Assembly: GCF_937919355.1 (NCBI RefSeq)
Contig: NZ_CALFSA010000168.1
Span: 1-17,329, forward strand
Length of the DNA: 17,329 bases
DNA from: an uncultured Methanofollis sp.
GTDB taxonomy: Archaea > Halobacteriota > Methanomicrobia > Methanomicrobiales > Methanofollaceae
Direction of reading: 5' to 3'
Below the pieces are notes generated by a model, which was not told where the DNA came from, did not search any database, and saw nothing but the letters and a program-made list of their open reading frames with translations. Shown in pieces: positions 7,015 to 14,055 of this stretch. Each line of letters opens with the position of its first letter. The first letter of the stretch is position 1. Both the position numbers and the translations under genes were made by a program.

Positions 7015-7038
7015 GAGAGGACAGAGATATCTCAGGTC
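7003..7038 (+). other. Alternative stem-loops between convergent uvsE and sdpI-like genes
   Basis: Two mutually exclusive stems cover the uvsE stop. CTGTCC (7006-7011) pairs with GGACAG (7019-7024), and CCTGAGA (7010-7016) pairs with TCTCAGG (7030-7036). GACCT/AGGTC (7003-7007 and 7034-7038) is a further possible pairing. The two genes converge with only 17 bp between stops, so structured 3' ends may serve both strands. There is no T-run. Confidence 0.4.
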
Positions 7039-7817
7039 CGTGAATGACTCACGACCTCCAGATACACCTGCCGGGAATACCAGACCAGATAGATGCAGAC
7101 GGCGATCAGGATCATGACCAGCAGGACGAACCCATACACCCCCGGAACCGCGGCAGTGAGCAGAGTGAGGACTCCCGCCACCAGGAAGGCAACGCCGGCC
7201 CGTTCATGCGTTATCTTCCAGACACGTTCGTCCGCAAGTGTCCATGGCGTCCTGATCCCTGCAAAAGAATTCCGGTCAAGTCCCCTCTTGATGAGGGAAC
7301 CCGCGGCGATCTCCATAATCCCGAAGATCACCGCTAAAATGGCGGGCATCGAGACCTCGATCCCCCGCGCCCACAGGATGGTGACGACATAGACGGCAAA
7401 GAGAAAGAGGGCGGTGACCAGACCGAGGGCATCGTATCGCCGCCTGGTCTCCGCCGTGGCCTCCACTCGCGCATCCAGGGCGGGCACCACGAAGAGGAAG
7501 AGCACAGCAATGCCTGCAAGGAGGAGAGGCCACAGAAATACGCCCCAGAATGCAGGGAGATAGTCGTCGACCTCACCTGCCGCGTTCCAGTGTGAGGGTA
7601 TTTCTTCGGGCATCGTCGGATACACGGCGATCCCGAGAAGGAAAGCAATGGCGACGACCCCGATCATCGCCAGGCGAGACCACCGTACCGTCGGCAAACC
7701 ATTTCCACCGCCTCCGGTGGTATTCTGATCAGTCCCTCCGACCCGTGCCGTCACCACCATCTCCTGATCCGGACACCATCCCATCATCTTCCCTATCATC
7801 TCGGTTATTCGGTACAT
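7032..7817 (-). CDS. DUF1648/SdpI-family six-pass membrane protein
   Basis: The protein is related to SdpI, which in Bacillus gives immunity to the SdpC toxin and relays a signal to its repressor. It has 261 aa and about six membrane segments (near 48-66, 90-113, 131-150, 155-176, 205-222, 226-247). The DUF1648 signature IPSHWNAAGEVDDYLP is at 73-88. The SdpI signature RNSFAGIRTPWTLADERVW, followed by a conserved KITHERAG, is at 182-208. The first 45 residues are an extra soluble stretch containing MGWCP and a Gly-rich linker, not part of classic SdpI. It faintly recalls the N-termini of some Methanosarcina DUF1673 membrane proteins, with low certainty. The ATG at 7817 overlaps the stop of the upstream regulator (TGATG), matching the regulator-plus-SdpI layout of sdpRI. 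No toxin gene is visible here, so immunity is not established. Confidence 0.88.
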   Translation of the reverse strand: MYRITEMIGKMMGWCPDQEMVVTARVGGTDQNTTGGGGNGLPTVRWSRLAMIGVVAIAFLLGIAVYPTMPEEIPSHWNAAGEVDDYLPAFWGVFLWPLLLAGIAVLFLFVVPALDARVEATAETRRRYDALGLVTALFLFAVYVVTILWARGIEVSMPAILAVIFGIMEIAAGSLIKRGLDRNSFAGIRTPWTLADERVWKITHERAGVAFLVAGVLTLLTAAVPGVYGFVLLVMILIAVCIYLVWYSRQVYLEVVSHSRT

Positions 7818-8263
7818 CAGACCACCCCTTTCACTTTCCTGAAGATCTCGTCCGCCATCTCAGTCGGATTCCCGTTTTCCGTGAAAGTCATGTTCATCTC
7901 CCGTGCAAAGTCACGGAGAAGTGTCATGCATTCGTCATGGCGTGGGCAGTCGGTGCAGTCGCCTTCATGCTCGTACCAGACCTGCACACCATGTTTTTTT
8001 GAGACAAAGATGACAGCATCGACTCCGAGGGGCACAGACCGACCGATCAGGACGCCAAGAACGGGATCAAGACGCAGGACCTCGATCCCGTTTGCCTTTG
8101 CCATGTCATGGAGGATATCTCCGACCTTCCGGTCCATCGTGATGAGGGCCCGGGAGACCGCCTGCCGTGAGATCGTGAAATGATCCGCAATCGCGGTGTT
8201 CGAGAGACCATTCCGTCTCAGGTTCCAGAACACAAACTGTCGGTCATTCACCCGTAGGAGCAT
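7817..8263 (-). CDS. HTH transcriptional regulator with C-terminal Cys cluster, partner of SdpI-like protein
   Basis: This 148-aa protein is a probable DNA-binding regulator. A helix-turn-helix sits at about residues 8-45 (LSNTAIADHFTISRQAVSRA). It resembles Tfx/sigma-4-type HTHs rather than the ArsR fold of SdpR. The C-terminal half holds a small alpha/beta segment (LGVDAVIFVSKKHGVQVWYE), then C103-x2-C106-x5-C112 (CTDCPRHDEC), a possible metal, Fe-S or redox sensor. A fourth ligand, perhaps H109, is uncertain. I know no named family for this combination. The gene overlaps the SdpI-like gene by one base and is surely cotranscribed with it. A TATA box 27 nt before the ATG, with an inverted repeat between them, suggests a leaderless and self-controlled transcript. 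Confidence 0.85.
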   Translation of the reverse strand: MLLRVNDRQFVFWNLRRNGLSNTAIADHFTISRQAVSRALITMDRKVGDILHDMAKANGIEVLRLDPVLGVLIGRSVPLGVDAVIFVSKKHGVQVWYEHEGDCTDCPRHDECMTLLRDFAREMNMTFTENGNPTEMADEIFRKVKGVV

Positions 8264-8285
8264 ACGTCAACATACTGACGTTGAC
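8264..8285. promoter_or_regulatory. Overlapping inverted repeats between TATA box and regulator start (operator)
   Basis: ACGTCA (8264-8269) mirrors TGACGT (8276-8281), and GTCAAC (8266-8271) mirrors GTTGAC (8280-8285). The nested repeats fill the space between the regulator's TATA box and its ATG. A protein bound here would block initiation. The adjacent HTH protein is the natural candidate. Confidence 0.55.
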
Positions 8286-8294
8286 ATTATAAAG
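8286..8294 (-). promoter_or_regulatory. TATA box of the regulator/SdpI-like operon (leaderless)
   Basis: On the minus strand CTTTATAAT is centred about 27 nt before the regulator ATG (first base 8263). Archaeal initiation lies about 25 nt downstream of TATA, so the transcript should begin at or next to the start codon. No Shine-Dalgarno site precedes the ATG, in keeping with a leaderless mRNA. The remaining intergenic DNA to 8501 shows no gene; it holds the 5' region of the ligase operon. Confidence 0.55.
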
Positions 8295-8501
8295 ATTTCG
8301 AGAGCAGACACGCGTCGCCGGGACCGGAGGAACTGCCGCGGATCGACAGACCATGCCGGAAGTATCGCCTCCCCCCTCGCCGCATCAGCACCCCGCCGCC
8401 GTGCCATGTCAGAACATAGCAAGGTTATTGGGCACCGGGCCCCAACTCTTCTCCAACCATCATGGGCGGGGAGGCCGCCCGGATTAGAGGATAGTGTGCA
8501 C

Positions 8502-9794
8502 ATGTTCTGGAACAGGGAAATGGAGACGATTTCAGGGGCAGACCTCGAAGCGCTACAACTTTCGCGGCTGAAGTGGACAGTACACCACTCGCAGAACGTC
8601 GACTTCTACCGGCGGAAGTTCAGGGACGCTGGCGTCACGCCCGACGACATCAAGACCCTCGACGACGTGGAGAAACTCCCCTTCACCTACAAGAAGGAAC
8701 TGCGCGATGCCTACCCCTTCGGGAACATTGCCGTCCCCATGAAACAGGTCGTGCGCATCCACACCACCTCAGGGACAACAGGCAAACCGACCGTTGTCAG
8801 TTACACGAAGCAGGACCTCGACAACTGGTCAGAACTGATCGCACGGAACCTCACCATGATCGGCCTGACCGATGAGGACATCTTCCAGAACGCCGTGAAC
8901 TACGGCCTCTTCACCGGAGGCCTCGGCTTCCACTACGGCGCCGAGAAGATCGGGGCGACGGTGATCCCGAGCGCCACCGGCAACACCAGGCGGCAGATCG
9001 AGATGATCCAGGACTTCGGCGTCACCGCGATCCACTGCACACCCAGTTACGGGATGCACCTCGCCGAGGTCGCCGAGGAGATGGGTGCGTCCCTCGACAC
9101 CCTGCGGATCGGGATCTTCGGCGCCGAACCCTGGTCCGAGAACATGAGGAAAGAACTGGAGGAGAGACTCGGCGTCGAGGCCTTCGACTCGTACGGGATG
9201 TCGGAGATGTACGGCCCCGGCGCCGCCTTCGAGTGCCCTGAGCACGACGGTCTCCACCTCTGGAAAGACTGCTACCTCGCCGAGATCATCGACCCGGTGA
9301 CAGGCGAACGCCTGCCCGACGGCGAGAAGGGGGAACTCGTCGTCACGCCCCTGGTCAAGGAAGCGATGCCTCTCGTCCGGTACCGCACAGGCGACATCAC
9401 CCGCATCCTCACCGACGACTGCCCGTGCGGACGCGGCAGGAGACTGGCGCGCATCACCGGAAGGGCCGACGACATGCTTGTCATCAGGGGTATCAACGTC
9501 TTCCCGTCCCAGATCGAGCACACCCTTCTCTCCATCCCTGAAGTGGGAGATCAGTTCATGGTATATGTGGACAGGATCAACCATCTTGACGAGATGACGA
9601 TCGAGGTCGAGATCAACAGGAAGAGTTTCAGCGGCGAACTCGCCGACCTCGCCCGCCTCCAGAAGAAGGTGGCCGAGGCGATTAAGGAGACCCTGAACCT
9701 CAGGACGACCGTCAAACTCGTTGAACCGGGCAGCCTGCCCCGCTTTGAGGGGAAGGCCCGCCACGTCGTGGACAGGAGGAATGAGGTCTGGTAA
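8502..9794 (+). CDS. Phenylacetate-CoA ligase family (aryl-CoA ligase), copy 1
   Basis: AMP-forming ligase that activates phenylacetate or a similar aryl acid (indoleacetate is possible) to its CoA thioester. The protein is 430 aa, the family's normal size. The P-loop-like TTSGTTGKPT is at 88-97. Other landmarks are YGLFTGGLGFHYGAE, DSYGMSEMYGP, the RYRTGDITR hinge region, GRADDMLVIRGINVFPSQIE, and the C-terminal catalytic-lysine motif LPRFEGKARHVVDRR. A CPCGRGRR segment supplies the usual cysteines. I chose ATG 8502 (MFWNREMET) because it matches the family N-terminus and copy 2. AGAGGA (8486-8491) lies 10 nt upstream, and GTG 8496 is an in-frame alternative. The frame is open further upstream, but that stretch resembles nothing in the family. 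It is the first gene of a three-gene operon. Confidence 0.93.
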   Translation: MFWNREMETISGADLEALQLSRLKWTVHHSQNVDFYRRKFRDAGVTPDDIKTLDDVEKLPFTYKKELRDAYPFGNIAVPMKQVVRIHTTSGTTGKPTVVSYTKQDLDNWSELIARNLTMIGLTDEDIFQNAVNYGLFTGGLGFHYGAEKIGATVIPSATGNTRRQIEMIQDFGVTAIHCTPSYGMHLAEVAEEMGASLDTLRIGIFGAEPWSENMRKELEERLGVEAFDSYGMSEMYGPGAAFECPEHDGLHLWKDCYLAEIIDPVTGERLPDGEKGELVVTPLVKEAMPLVRYRTGDITRILTDDCPCGRGRRLARITGRADDMLVIRGINVFPSQIEHTLLSIPEVGDQFMVYVDRINHLDEMTIEVEINRKSFSGELADLARLQKKVAEAIKETLNLRTTVKLVEPGSLPRFEGKARHVVDRRNEVW

Positions 9795-9796
9795 GG

Positions 9797-11095
9797 ATGT
9801 GGGACCCCCGCGTCGAGGAGATGCCGGTCGGGGATATGAAAAAACTCCAGTACCGGCTTTTGAAGACGCTCGTCTACCGGCTGTACAGTTTTTCCGACTT
9901 CTATCATGCGCGGATGCGGGAGGCCGGCGTCCACCCCGACGACATCACGACGCTCGACGACGTCACGAAACTCCCCTTCATGTACAAGCGGGACCTGCGG
10001 GACAACTACCCTGACCGCCTCTTCACCGCCCCGCAGGAGGAACTCGTCCGCTACCATGTCTCGTCAGGGACGACGGGCAAGCCGACGGTCGTCGGCTACA
10101 CCGCAAATGACCTGGAGAACTGGACGTCCTCCCTTGCCCGCTCCTTCACCGCCTGCGGCCTCGGCCGGGGCGACGTGGTCCAGGTGAGTTATGGCTACGG
10201 CCTCTTCACCGGCGGCCTCGGCATCCACTACGGCGCCGAGCGAGTTGGGGCGACCGTCCTCCCCATGAGCACGGGGAACACCGAGAGGCAGATCGAACTG
10301 ATGCAGGACCTCCACGTAACGGCGATCGCCTGCACCCCGTCGTATCTCATCCACCTCGGCGAGACGGCCGAGAAGATGGGTGTCTCGATCCCGAAGGACA
10401 CGGGTCTCCGCCTCGGCATCCTGGGGGCAGAACCCTGGTCAGAGCAGATGCGGAAGAAGATCCAGGAGACCCTCGGCATCAGGGTCTACGATATCTACGG
10501 CACGAGCGAACTCTCCGGCCCGATGTTCACCGAGTGCGCCGAACAGAACGGCATCCATATCTGGGGGGACATCGCATACCCGGAGATCATCGACCCGGAG
10601 ACCGGCGAGCAACTCCCGCCCGGCGAGAAAGGCGAACTGGTGATGACCATCCTGAAAAAGGAGGCATTTCCCCTGATCCGCTACCGTGTCGGGGACATCA
10701 CGGCCCTCGACGACTCGGTCTGTGCCTGCGGCAGGACGGCGCCGAGGATCATGCGCATCCAGGGGCGCGTCGACGATATGCTCATCGTGCGCGGGATCAA
10801 TGTCTTCCCGTCACAGGTCGAACACACTCTCATGGGCATCCCCGAGGTGGTCGGGAGCGCCTTCCAGATCGAGGTGGACCGCCGCGGGGCCCTCGACTCC
10901 ATGCTCGTGCGGGTGGAGATGAGCAAGGAGGCCTTCTCCGACAAGATCACCGACCTGATGAAGGTGCGGGGGAAGGTCGTCCACCAGTTGAAGAGTTCCC
11001 TCAATGTGGCGGCCGACGTCGAACTCGTGGCGCCGGGGTCGCTCCCCCGCTTCGAGGGGAAGGCAAAGAGAGTGATTGACCGGAGAGTGTACTGA
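9797..11095 (+). CDS. Phenylacetate-CoA ligase family (aryl-CoA ligase), copy 2
   Basis: This is a paralogue of the preceding ligase (432 aa) and begins two bases after its stop. It has all core motifs: SSGTTGKPT, YGYGLFTGGLGIHYGAE, DIYGTSELSGP, RYRVGDITALDD, CACGRTAPR, GRVDDMLIVRGINVFPSQVE, and the C-terminal LPRFEGKAKRVIDRR with its lysine. Both copies therefore look active rather than one being a relic. The acid-binding region differs, for example CTPSYLIHLGE here versus CTPSYGMHLAE in copy 1, and SELSGPMFTECAEQ versus SEMYGPGAAFECPEH. Different aryl acids, or a heteromeric enzyme, are possible. GAGG about 10 nt upstream serves as ribosome-binding site. In methanogens such ligases often occur with indolepyruvate ferredoxin oxidoreductase, which is not in this window. 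Confidence 0.93.
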   Translation: MWDPRVEEMPVGDMKKLQYRLLKTLVYRLYSFSDFYHARMREAGVHPDDITTLDDVTKLPFMYKRDLRDNYPDRLFTAPQEELVRYHVSSGTTGKPTVVGYTANDLENWTSSLARSFTACGLGRGDVVQVSYGYGLFTGGLGIHYGAERVGATVLPMSTGNTERQIELMQDLHVTAIACTPSYLIHLGETAEKMGVSIPKDTGLRLGILGAEPWSEQMRKKIQETLGIRVYDIYGTSELSGPMFTECAEQNGIHIWGDIAYPEIIDPETGEQLPPGEKGELVMTILKKEAFPLIRYRVGDITALDDSVCACGRTAPRIMRIQGRVDDMLIVRGINVFPSQVEHTLMGIPEVVGSAFQIEVDRRGALDSMLVRVEMSKEAFSDKITDLMKVRGKVVHQLKSSLNVAADVELVAPGSLPRFEGKAKRVIDRRVY

Positions 11096-11097
11096 AG

Positions 11098-11532
11098 ATG
11101 GCTGAGAAGAAGTATATCATCAAGCAGGTCTCGATCTTTTCAGAGAACAAGCCCGGTCGCCTTGCGGCGATCGCCCACGCCCTCGAAGAGGCCGGGATCA
11201 ATATCCTCGCCTTCTCGATCGCGGAGGCGAACGGCTTTGGCGTCGTGCGGGCGCTCGTGAACAAGCCGGAGAAGGCCCACGACTGTCTCACGAAACTCGG
11301 CTTCATGGTCTCTTTCACCGATGTCATCGCCGTCTCCATGCGTGACGAACCGGGCGGCCTCTACGAGATCGCCCATATCCTCGGCGACGCTGGAGTCAAT
11401 ATCGAGTACTCGTACGCCTACTCCGGCAAGGACGCGGCGGTGCTCATCCTGCGGGTCGACCAGGTTGAGGAGGGGATCGACAGGATCCTTGCCGCGGGCG
11501 GGAAACTGCTCCGCGTGGACCAGTTCCAGTGA
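11098..11532 (+). CDS. Tandem ACT-domain protein linked to aryl-CoA ligases
   Basis: A 144-aa protein of two ACT domains. The first is at about residues 7-72 (VSIFSENKPGRLAAIAHALE), the second at about 74-140 (VIAVSMRDEPGGLYEIAHIL). Each has the conserved turn (NKPGRL, DEPGGL) where ACT domains bind amino-acid ligands. There is no catalytic domain, so it is most likely a free-standing sensor, perhaps for aromatic amino acids. It could tune the two ligases encoded directly upstream. Its ATG is two bases past the ligase stop, so it is the third gene of the operon. ACT proteins beside PaaK-like ligases are a recurrent pairing in archaea and anaerobic bacteria. The ligand here is inferred, not shown. 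Confidence 0.92.
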   Translation: MAEKKYIIKQVSIFSENKPGRLAAIAHALEEAGINILAFSIAEANGFGVVRALVNKPEKAHDCLTKLGFMVSFTDVIAVSMRDEPGGLYEIAHILGDAGVNIEYSYAYSGKDAAVLILRVDQVEEGIDRILAAGGKLLRVDQFQ

Positions 11533-11533
11533 C

Positions 11534-11561
11534 GCCCTACGGGGCACCCCTATCTTTTTTT
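11534..11561 (+). terminator. Terminator of the ligase/ACT operon
   Basis: A short GC hairpin (GCCC-TACG-GGGC, 11534-11545) and a GGGGCACCCC snapback directly after the ACT stop are followed by TATCTTTTTTT (11551-11561). The T-run ends seven bases before the convergent lipoprotein stop. Confidence 0.55.
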
Positions 11562-11567
11562 GCGACA

Positions 11568-11894
11568 TTATAACCGGGTGATCCCGGTGACCGTGATGCG
11601 TTTTCCCCACATCTGGATACTGATCCCTTCTTCCGCGGGTACCGCGGTCACACGCACGTGCAGGCCCTCGACCTGATACTCCTCGGGCAGGTGTGTCGGG
11701 TAGAAGTGCCCGCCGTCATCGCCGTTGATGCCCCAGAAACCTCCTTCAAGGTCCACATAGGTGACGGTGCCGTTGAATGCCACGCCATCTTTTGCGCCAT
11801 CTTCCACCGGTCCTTCCGTGCCGGTGCACCCAGCAGTGACCAGAAAGAGGGAGATCAAGAGAGAGCAGACGATGCCGGAGACGATCGGTCTCAT
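11568..11894 (-). CDS. Small membrane-anchored lipoprotein, unknown function
   Basis: A 108-aa secreted lipoprotein. From ATG 11894 it begins MRPIVSGIVCSLLISLFLVT and reaches a lipobox, VTAGC, with the acylated Cys near residue 23. A short acidic spacer (EGPVEDGAKDG) leads to a compact beta-rich domain with the pattern FNGTVTYVDLEGGFWGINGD then YPTHLPEEY and MWGKRITVTGI. This resembles small one-domain beta-barrel proteins seen in methanogens that carry no assigned function. A GTG at 11915 would add seven residues. I prefer ATG 11894 because the arginine then sits at the start of the signal peptide. There is no clear Shine-Dalgarno site, so translation may be leaderless. It points away from the surface-protein cluster promoter region and may be an independent unit. 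Confidence 0.75.
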   Translation of the reverse strand: MRPIVSGIVCSLLISLFLVTAGCTGTEGPVEDGAKDGVAFNGTVTYVDLEGGFWGINGDDGGHFYPTHLPEEYQVEGLHVRVTAVPAEEGISIQMWGKRITVTGITRL

Positions 11895-11980
11895 AAAAAA
11901 AGATGGACTGTGCACGTTGATAAGATGACCGGGCCGGGAAGAGCGCCGGAACAGGATCTCAATAGAGCGAAAAAAAGGAG

Positions 11981-13036
11981 TCAGGGCCTGTCCCTCCTGC
12001 TCCAGAGGACGAATGCCGCACCTGCTCCCGCAAGGGCGGCGAGGGCGCCGAAGCCCGGACTCTGTGCAGACGTGGTCGGGGACGGGGTCGCCGTGCCTGT
12101 GGCGACCGGTGCGGTGGTTCGGACAGTCTCAGGCGCCGGGGGTGTGGTCGGCGCCGGGGTGGGCGTCAGGGTCGGTGTGGCGGTACCGACCGCCGGCGAT
12201 ACGCTGCTTGTGGCAGGACCACTCCCTCCTCCACCACCGCCAGAAGATCCGCCGCCGCCTGACGACGGTTTCTGTGTCGGGGCAGGCGCGACTTTGACGG
12301 TCACCGTCACAGCGCCGGACGTCCTGCCCCCTGCCCATGCGGTGACATCAGTAGTACCGGCACCGACCGCCGTGAAGAGACCGGAGGTCTGGTTGATCGT
12401 CCCGACCTTCGTATTCGAACTCGCCCAGGTCACCGGCACGGTCATCGCATCGCCGTACTGGTCATGGGCCTCCACGGCAAACTGCTGTTTCGCCCCGGTG
12501 AAGAGGGGCGACACCGTCGCCGGCGTCACCACAAGAGTCGTCACGACCGACGGGTCTCTTTCAGTGGTGATCGTGCCGTTCATGACGGAATATTTTCTGG
12601 AGACATCGTCGCCGGGCGTGCCGGCAGAACCATTCTCAGCGATACACCCGACCGCGAGTGTCACAGGTGTGGAGGTGCCCGACTTCTTCGGCGTGCAGTC
12701 CACATAGAAGAGTGGCAGGTCGCCGGTCACGCCGGTCAGGTGATAGAGACTGAATCTCGCCGTATTATCAACAGTGTTCACCGTCAATGTCGCCCCATCG
12801 ACAGGGTTCGTCGTGTTCGCGGCGATGACGACGCTCGACGCGTCCGCCGTGACGCTGATATCGCATGCATCGAGTTTCTCCGCACCGGTCACGATGACTG
12901 GCACGACGACCGTCTCGCCGACAGGTACTGGCCCGGTCGGCGTCTTCACCGTGATCTCGGCGGCACTGGCCGCCCCGGCACCGCTCAGGAGGAACAGGGC
13001 CAGCGCGACCAGCACCATAGAATGTAAAAATCTCAT
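11981..13036 (-). CDS. Secreted cohesin-like/Big2 protein with PGF-CTERM anchor
   Basis: A 351-aa surface protein. It has a signal peptide at 1-26 (MRFLHSMVLVALALFLLSGA, cleaved near ASAA). A cohesin-like beta domain spans about 27-160 (VPVGETVVVPVIVTGAEKLD). A bacterial-Ig group 2 type domain spans about 163-250 (TWASSNTKVGTINQTSGLFT). A poly-Gly/Ser stretch and a Thr/Pro-rich, probably glycosylated, linker cover about 251-324. The sorting signal at 325-351 has QSPGFG, a hydrophobic segment and the basic end SRRDRP. PGF-CTERM proteins are processed and lipid-anchored by archaeosortase A. AGAGGTGA, overlapping the stop of the upstream dockerin gene, supplies the ribosome-binding site, so the two are coupled. 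The cohesin assignment is from pattern only and is weaker than the anchor call. Confidence 0.9.
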   Translation of the reverse strand: MRFLHSMVLVALALFLLSGAGAASAAEITVKTPTGPVPVGETVVVPVIVTGAEKLDACDISVTADASSVVIAANTTNPVDGATLTVNTVDNTARFSLYHLTGVTGDLPLFYVDCTPKKSGTSTPVTLAVGCIAENGSAGTPGDDVSRKYSVMNGTITTERDPSVVTTLVVTPATVSPLFTGAKQQFAVEAHDQYGDAMTVPVTWASSNTKVGTINQTSGLFTAVGAGTTDVTAWAGGRTSGAVTVTVKVAPAPTQKPSSGGGGSSGGGGGGSGPATSSVSPAVGTATPTLTPTPAPTTPPAPETVRTTAPVATGTATPSPTTSAQSPGFGALAALAGAGAAFVLWSRRDRP

Positions 13037-13039
13037 CTT

Positions 13040-13966
13040 TCACCTCTGGTGGAAATGCTCGTCCAGAAGACCCACGGCATATCTCGCGATGTCACGCACA
13101 TCGGCCAGGTCAGGCGTACCGTTGCCGTTCACATCGCCATAAAACGCACCCACGTCATCGATGGGCGTTGAAAGGGCCGCATGTCGTGCAATGTCACGTG
13201 CATCCGCTGCGTTCACGACCTCATTACCGTTCGCGTCACCGAGGGCCTTCCCTGTAAAGGTCAGGTTGAGTTTTGCGGTGTCGCGCAGGTCTCCCGAGAT
13301 CGTAACTCTGCCGTCTTCGGTGACACTGACATCTGACCGGGGAACGTCGACCCACGAACCACCGGCGTACTTTCTCACCGTCACGTCGCTCAGGAAGACC
13401 GACCTCTCGCCATGGGAGACGGTCGGGGCCTGAATAGTCACACCCGGCACAACCTCATACTGGAGACACGCAGGGGTCAGTGCGCTCCAGTTGCCGTCCT
13501 TCACCGTGTCGGCCGCCACCTTCCTGAAGGAGATATCGGCGGCGCTCTCGTGGGTGAAGGTCAGGTTCTGGTAACCGACGCTGTACTCCGCATCGTGCAG
13601 CGTCATCCTGACAGACCCGGGTTCATCCGACAGGGTGGCATATGCGACCGAGACAAGGGGTTCTTCAGCGGTCGGCGTCAGGGCCTCCGGGAAAATGAGT
13701 GCCACCGAGAGGTTACCATCGTGCGCATGGTAGTTCACGTACCCCGCAGAGACATTCGTCACCCCGGTGATCTCCAGGTAGTCAGGGTCGTACGAAAGCC
13801 TGAAACCGACTCCTTCGACCGCTTCCAGGTCGCTGGCGCCGATCGTGAAAACCCCTTCGCCGTTATCGACCATCGATTCCTGTACTGCAATGTCTGCCGC
13901 ACATGCCACGCCACAGACCATTGCCAGGACGCAGACCGACAGCAGGCATATCTTCGTCATTGTCAT
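13040..13966 (-). CDS. Secreted cohesin-like protein with C-terminal type I dockerin
   Basis: A 308-aa exported protein. The signal peptide spans about 1-24 (MTMTKICLLSVCVLAMVCGV, cleaved near ACAA). A cohesin-like domain at about 25-150 shows the typical VGFRLSYDPDYLEITGV strand-and-turn pattern. A middle beta region (about 150-240) follows. The type I dockerin occupies 243-308, with two calcium-binding loops: GDANGNEVVNAADARDI (243-259) and GDVNGNGTPDLADVRDI (277-293). The Asp/Asn ligands are intact in both. It has no PGF signal or membrane anchor, so it would be released or held through its dockerin. Its stop is three bases before the anchored cohesin-like gene. GAGGGT about 8-10 nt before the ATG is the likely ribosome-binding site. 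Archaeal cohesin and dockerin modules are not usually cellulosomal. Confidence 0.9.
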   Translation of the reverse strand: MTMTKICLLSVCVLAMVCGVACAADIAVQESMVDNGEGVFTIGASDLEAVEGVGFRLSYDPDYLEITGVTNVSAGYVNYHAHDGNLSVALIFPEALTPTAEEPLVSVAYATLSDEPGSVRMTLHDAEYSVGYQNLTFTHESAADISFRKVAADTVKDGNWSALTPACLQYEVVPGVTIQAPTVSHGERSVFLSDVTVRKYAGGSWVDVPRSDVSVTEDGRVTISGDLRDTAKLNLTFTGKALGDANGNEVVNAADARDIARHAALSTPIDDVGAFYGDVNGNGTPDLADVRDIARYAVGLLDEHFHQR

Positions 13967-13993
13967 GTGTTCATACCCTCACGCAAAAGAGAT

Positions 13994-14013
13994 GGGGCCC
14001 TGAAAGGGACCCC
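13994..14013 (-). terminator. Hairpin between beta-helix gene and dockerin gene
   Basis: GGGG-CCC and GGG-CCCC arms (13994-14000 and 14006-14013) pair with one bulged base and a 5-nt loop. On the minus strand the hairpin is followed by ATCTCTTTT. It could end or attenuate transcription of the large gene before the dockerin/cohesin pair. Confidence 0.4.
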
Positions 14014-14055
14014 GGTGCTTGTCATAACACTTTGTTGTCATGCTAATCCACAGGG

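Noticed and set aside
8196..8501. Longer N-terminus for the first ligase
   Set aside because: The open frame begins inside the regulator gene and crosses its promoter. The extra residues match nothing in the ligase family, and copy 2 starts at the equivalent of ATG 8502.
12240..12300. Glycine/serine-rich repeat as a tandem-repeat DNA element
   Set aside because: It is a short coding linker in the Big2/PGF protein with irregular codons, not a separate repeat array.
11658..12707. 349-codon plus-strand frame across the lipoprotein and Big2 gene
   Set aside because: It is antisense to two genes with signal peptides and a sorting signal. It is low complexity and spans their intergenic gap.
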